Positions 61,623-64,000 of a stretch of 64,000 bases of DNA are shown here, piece after piece; the first letter of the stretch is position 1, and every line of letters begins with the position of its first letter. Origin of the DNA: Viola odorata (Eukaryota > Streptophyta > Magnoliopsida > Malpighiales > Violaceae); assembly GCA_963691705.1 (NCBI GenBank), contig OY829538.1:74096781-74160780 (forward strand). The letters run 5' to 3'. The position numbers and the translations under genes are program-made. The notes beneath the pieces are model-generated. The model did no database searches, was not told the origin of the DNA, and saw nothing but the letters and a program-made list of their open reading frames with translations.

Positions 61623-62676
61623 ACAATTCATCTACGTAACGGTCTACCACCTCTCTACATATATATAAAAATCTAATGTTCTAAGAAAAAAAAATTATAG
61701 AATGGTACTCTAGTATAGTGCTAGTGCATGTTTCCTCTCATAATGGGATATAAAAGAGGTATGTTTTTTAGGAAAGGAAATATGATAATATATGGTTTAA
61801 TTAATTGAAAGGAAATGTTTTTTTTTATGTATCTATAATATTATACCGTTTCGTTTAATATTTTAATAGTTCGACTCAATACGAACCCAACTAATTTTAA
61901 GGGAAAAAATTAATGGAGGGTCTTAATTGTTTAATATAAGGTCGAAATTATTGTATTTTCCTTTTTGTTAAAAAGGTTTATATTGGGGGCCTCCAACTAT
62001 GGGCTTCTAGATCTGCAGGCCCAAGTCCTGACCAAGGAAAAGGAAAAGGAAAAAAAACTTTAAAATATCCTGTTGAAAAATTGTACTTCTTCCGTACTTG
62101 AGCAATAAGTTTAGTAAATGCTCGCAATGACCATATTTTGGATTTGGACTTCTATGCTATTTCAATTCACATTGGAAAATTTTGACTCATTTTTTGTTTG
62201 TGGAAATAATTATACATAGAGCTTAGGATTATTTCCCAAAAAATTATATATTACACTAGATATTCCACTAAAATTATTAAAATATCCTACCATTACCTAA
62301 GTTTATAATATTTTTAAAATTTAATGTGCAATTTTTTTATTGACTAATATGAATAGATGAACAAAATGATATAACACACTGAATATACTGCATAATTAAT
62401 TACTCCCATTTTAGGTAGCTAAGTAGTTTAGGATTAAATTAATTTTGCTTATTGAATTATGTAGAGATTAACTTTCTATAATTACTATATTTTTTTAATA
62501 TTTTTTTCGATATTTTTGCTATATTTTTTAAAAGCTTATTAGTAACTGTTACTCCAACAATAATCGAGTCACACATAATTGTTTTAATTGCATTGGACTA
62601 CATAGTACATACTAAATTATTTAAAACTATTTTTGAATACATTACCTATTTCAAGTTCTTAAAAATCGTTTGGATC

Positions 62677-62707
<31 letters not shown>

Positions 62708-63101
62708 TGAAAATCAACAACTTCTTTTACATTTCTGTTATTTTGCATGGAAGTTTTCTTTGGTGACTAACTACATATATAGATTTCAAACAGTCAAAGG
62801 AAACCATCGGAAGAGCTACAAACTTTCCCTTTCTACATTTGATGCACATGGACATGCTAATATTTTAGTAGCCACCAACTTTTTATTTTTTATCATTAAT
62901 TACAGAGAGCTACAGAAGTTTATTTCCACTTCAAATAAAATATATAATTTGGCTTTTTTTAAATATTTTTTACCTTTTTTTTCTTTCCCATAATCTTTAA
63001 TTACATAAAGAATATAAAACTAAAGAATTGACTGTAATTTTATACTCCCTCTGATTTTGAAAGAACATCGTTTTAATCTTTTTGTTTGAGACAAGAAAAG
63101 A
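61623..63101. other. AT-rich region downstream of the EPF1-like gene
   Basis: Contains the probable 3' untranslated region and no further gene. A (TA)n microsatellite is at 62677-62703. The words ACTCCCTCTG near 63044 look like a lone Stowaway end without a partner. Confidence 0.5.
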
Positions 63102-63240
63102 AACTTGGGTATATTATGATGTACCTACATCATGATCTAGGATGATGACATGGGCTCCAAATAGTGTTAGAATACTACTATTTTTAACATTTTTAGCCGC
63201 GTATCATCATCTTATATCATGATATAGGTACCCAAGTTTT
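63102..63240. repeat. Short inverted-repeat element (MITE candidate, about 139 bp)
   Basis: AAACTTGGGTA at 63102-63112 pairs with TACCCAAGTTT at 63230-63240. Further inside, ATCATGAT and GATGATGA words pair imperfectly. No clear target duplication, so the superfamily is open. Confidence 0.5.
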
Positions 63241-64000
63241 ACTTCACAAGAAAAGCTTGTCGGTCTCATTTTCCAAGATCTTTTATTATTGACACTTTTG
63301 ATCGTTTTGGCCCTGTGTTAATGAGTAGACAAAATGGTAAATAAGTAAAAAACAGAAAGGCACATTGGTCATTGAACAAGGCAAACAGGGCTGTCATTTT
63401 TTGAAAACCGGTGAAATCAAAGGATCGTGTTGGGAAAAAATCACCCGCCCAGGATCGAACAAACAAAAAATACAGAACAGCAAAAATAAACAACACACAG
63501 AATTTACGTGGAAAACCTCCAACGAGGAAAAACCACGGGCCAACTCCGAACAATCTTTCACTAATAATAAATTATTAGGTTTACAATCAAGAAAAATAAA
63601 TACCCTCACTGGTTTATTTTTCTCTCAATCACACAAGAAAAAATACTCTCTATTTTTTCTCTCACGGGATACTCAACAGTGATCCCTCTCTCAATTCTCT
63701 CAATTGCTCTCTCTGCTGCAATTGCTCTCAATTGATACTCTTTATCTCATTCCTACGCATGCCTAAATATAGGCAATGTCAACAAATGAAAAGGAAAAAC
63801 AACATGATCACACACCATGTGATCATTTGACCATGTGAAATCCAACTTGGATTTCCTTTCAATCAACGTGGCTTCTTCCTTCCACTTTTTCCTTTCCATT
63901 ATTCACATTACATACACCAACCAACCTTTCAAAGGTCAACACATCAAAAGCCCACTCTTTCAATTCACTTTTCATTGTTCACATGAATTAATTCAATTAA
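63241..64000. other. Window end, probable transposable-element remnant
   Basis: Around 63500-63540 the text ACGTGGAAAACC ... GGAAAAACCACGGG, followed by TC-rich repeats built on CTCTCAATT (63690-63740), resembles parts of plant LTR elements that I have seen often in intergenic DNA. No borders or coding domain are visible, and it runs out of the window. Confidence 0.3.

Noticed and set aside
63413..64000. Possible LTR of a Copia-like element at the window end
   Set aside because: Only composition and vague resemblance support it; no second LTR, primer site or coding domain is inside the window.

Overview
The window is nuclear DNA of a flowering plant, most likely a eudicot. Its genes are rich in introns with GT/AG borders, the intergenic DNA is AT-rich, and plant-only families are present (protochlorophyllide reductase with a transit peptide, an EPF stomatal peptide, a CIP7-like protein, a DUF1218 membrane protein). 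LINE, MULE, Stowaway and small LTR elements fill much of the rest. I cannot name the species. All exon models were derived by hand from the sequence.

Layout: 1-5579, the 3' part of an L1-type LINE (ORF1, a frameshifted ORF2, poly(A)) ending 190 bp before the next start codon. 5770-8328 (+), a LanC-like protein gene (GCL2-like, 6 exons). 9524-11251 (-), chloroplast NADPH-protochlorophyllide oxidoreductase (5 exons). 12456-19377, MULE-A, a complete Mutator-like element with 193-bp inverted repeats and a 9-bp target duplication. 19967-26806 (-), a WDR44-like WD40 protein gene (7 exons). 28021-34233, MULE-B, a related element with 235-bp inverted repeats and a 9-bp target duplication. 34.4-43.1 kb, repeat-rich DNA (a Stowaway MITE, a small minus-strand LTR element, two truncated LINEs, a MITE-like repeat). 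43562-45477 (-), a DUF1218 membrane protein gene. 46481-48531 (+), an IST1-like gene. 49154-54383 (-), a COP1-interacting protein 7-like gene (9 exons). 54.4-60.4 kb, AT-rich DNA with three elements with Stowaway-type ends. 60970-61622 (+), an EPF1-like secreted peptide gene. 61.6-64 kb, repeats.

The most interesting content is the pair of MULEs. Each carries a MuDR-type transposase gene reading inward from one end and, reading inward from the other end, a small gene for a GRF zinc-finger protein with a C-terminal hydrophobic segment. The convergent two-gene layout recalls mudrA/mudrB of maize MuDR, but the second gene is a different family. The two elements have different terminal repeats, yet share a motif, CCCTG[A/T]ACT or a one-base variant, placed 20, 50 and 79-80 bp from each end. 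They also share exon structure, a leader intron and the C-terminal residues of the transposase. MULE-A has two nonsense codons in its transposase. MULE-B is interrupted only by one extra C in an 11-C run. Both GRF genes are open.

Host genes: from memory, Arabidopsis PORB, a DUF1218 gene and CIP7 are neighbours (At4g27440/27435/27430), PORA lies beside a WD40 gene (At5g54190/54200), and GCL2 and EPF1 are close on chromosome 2. The window therefore looks like an ancestral gene order that Arabidopsis has split over several duplicated segments.
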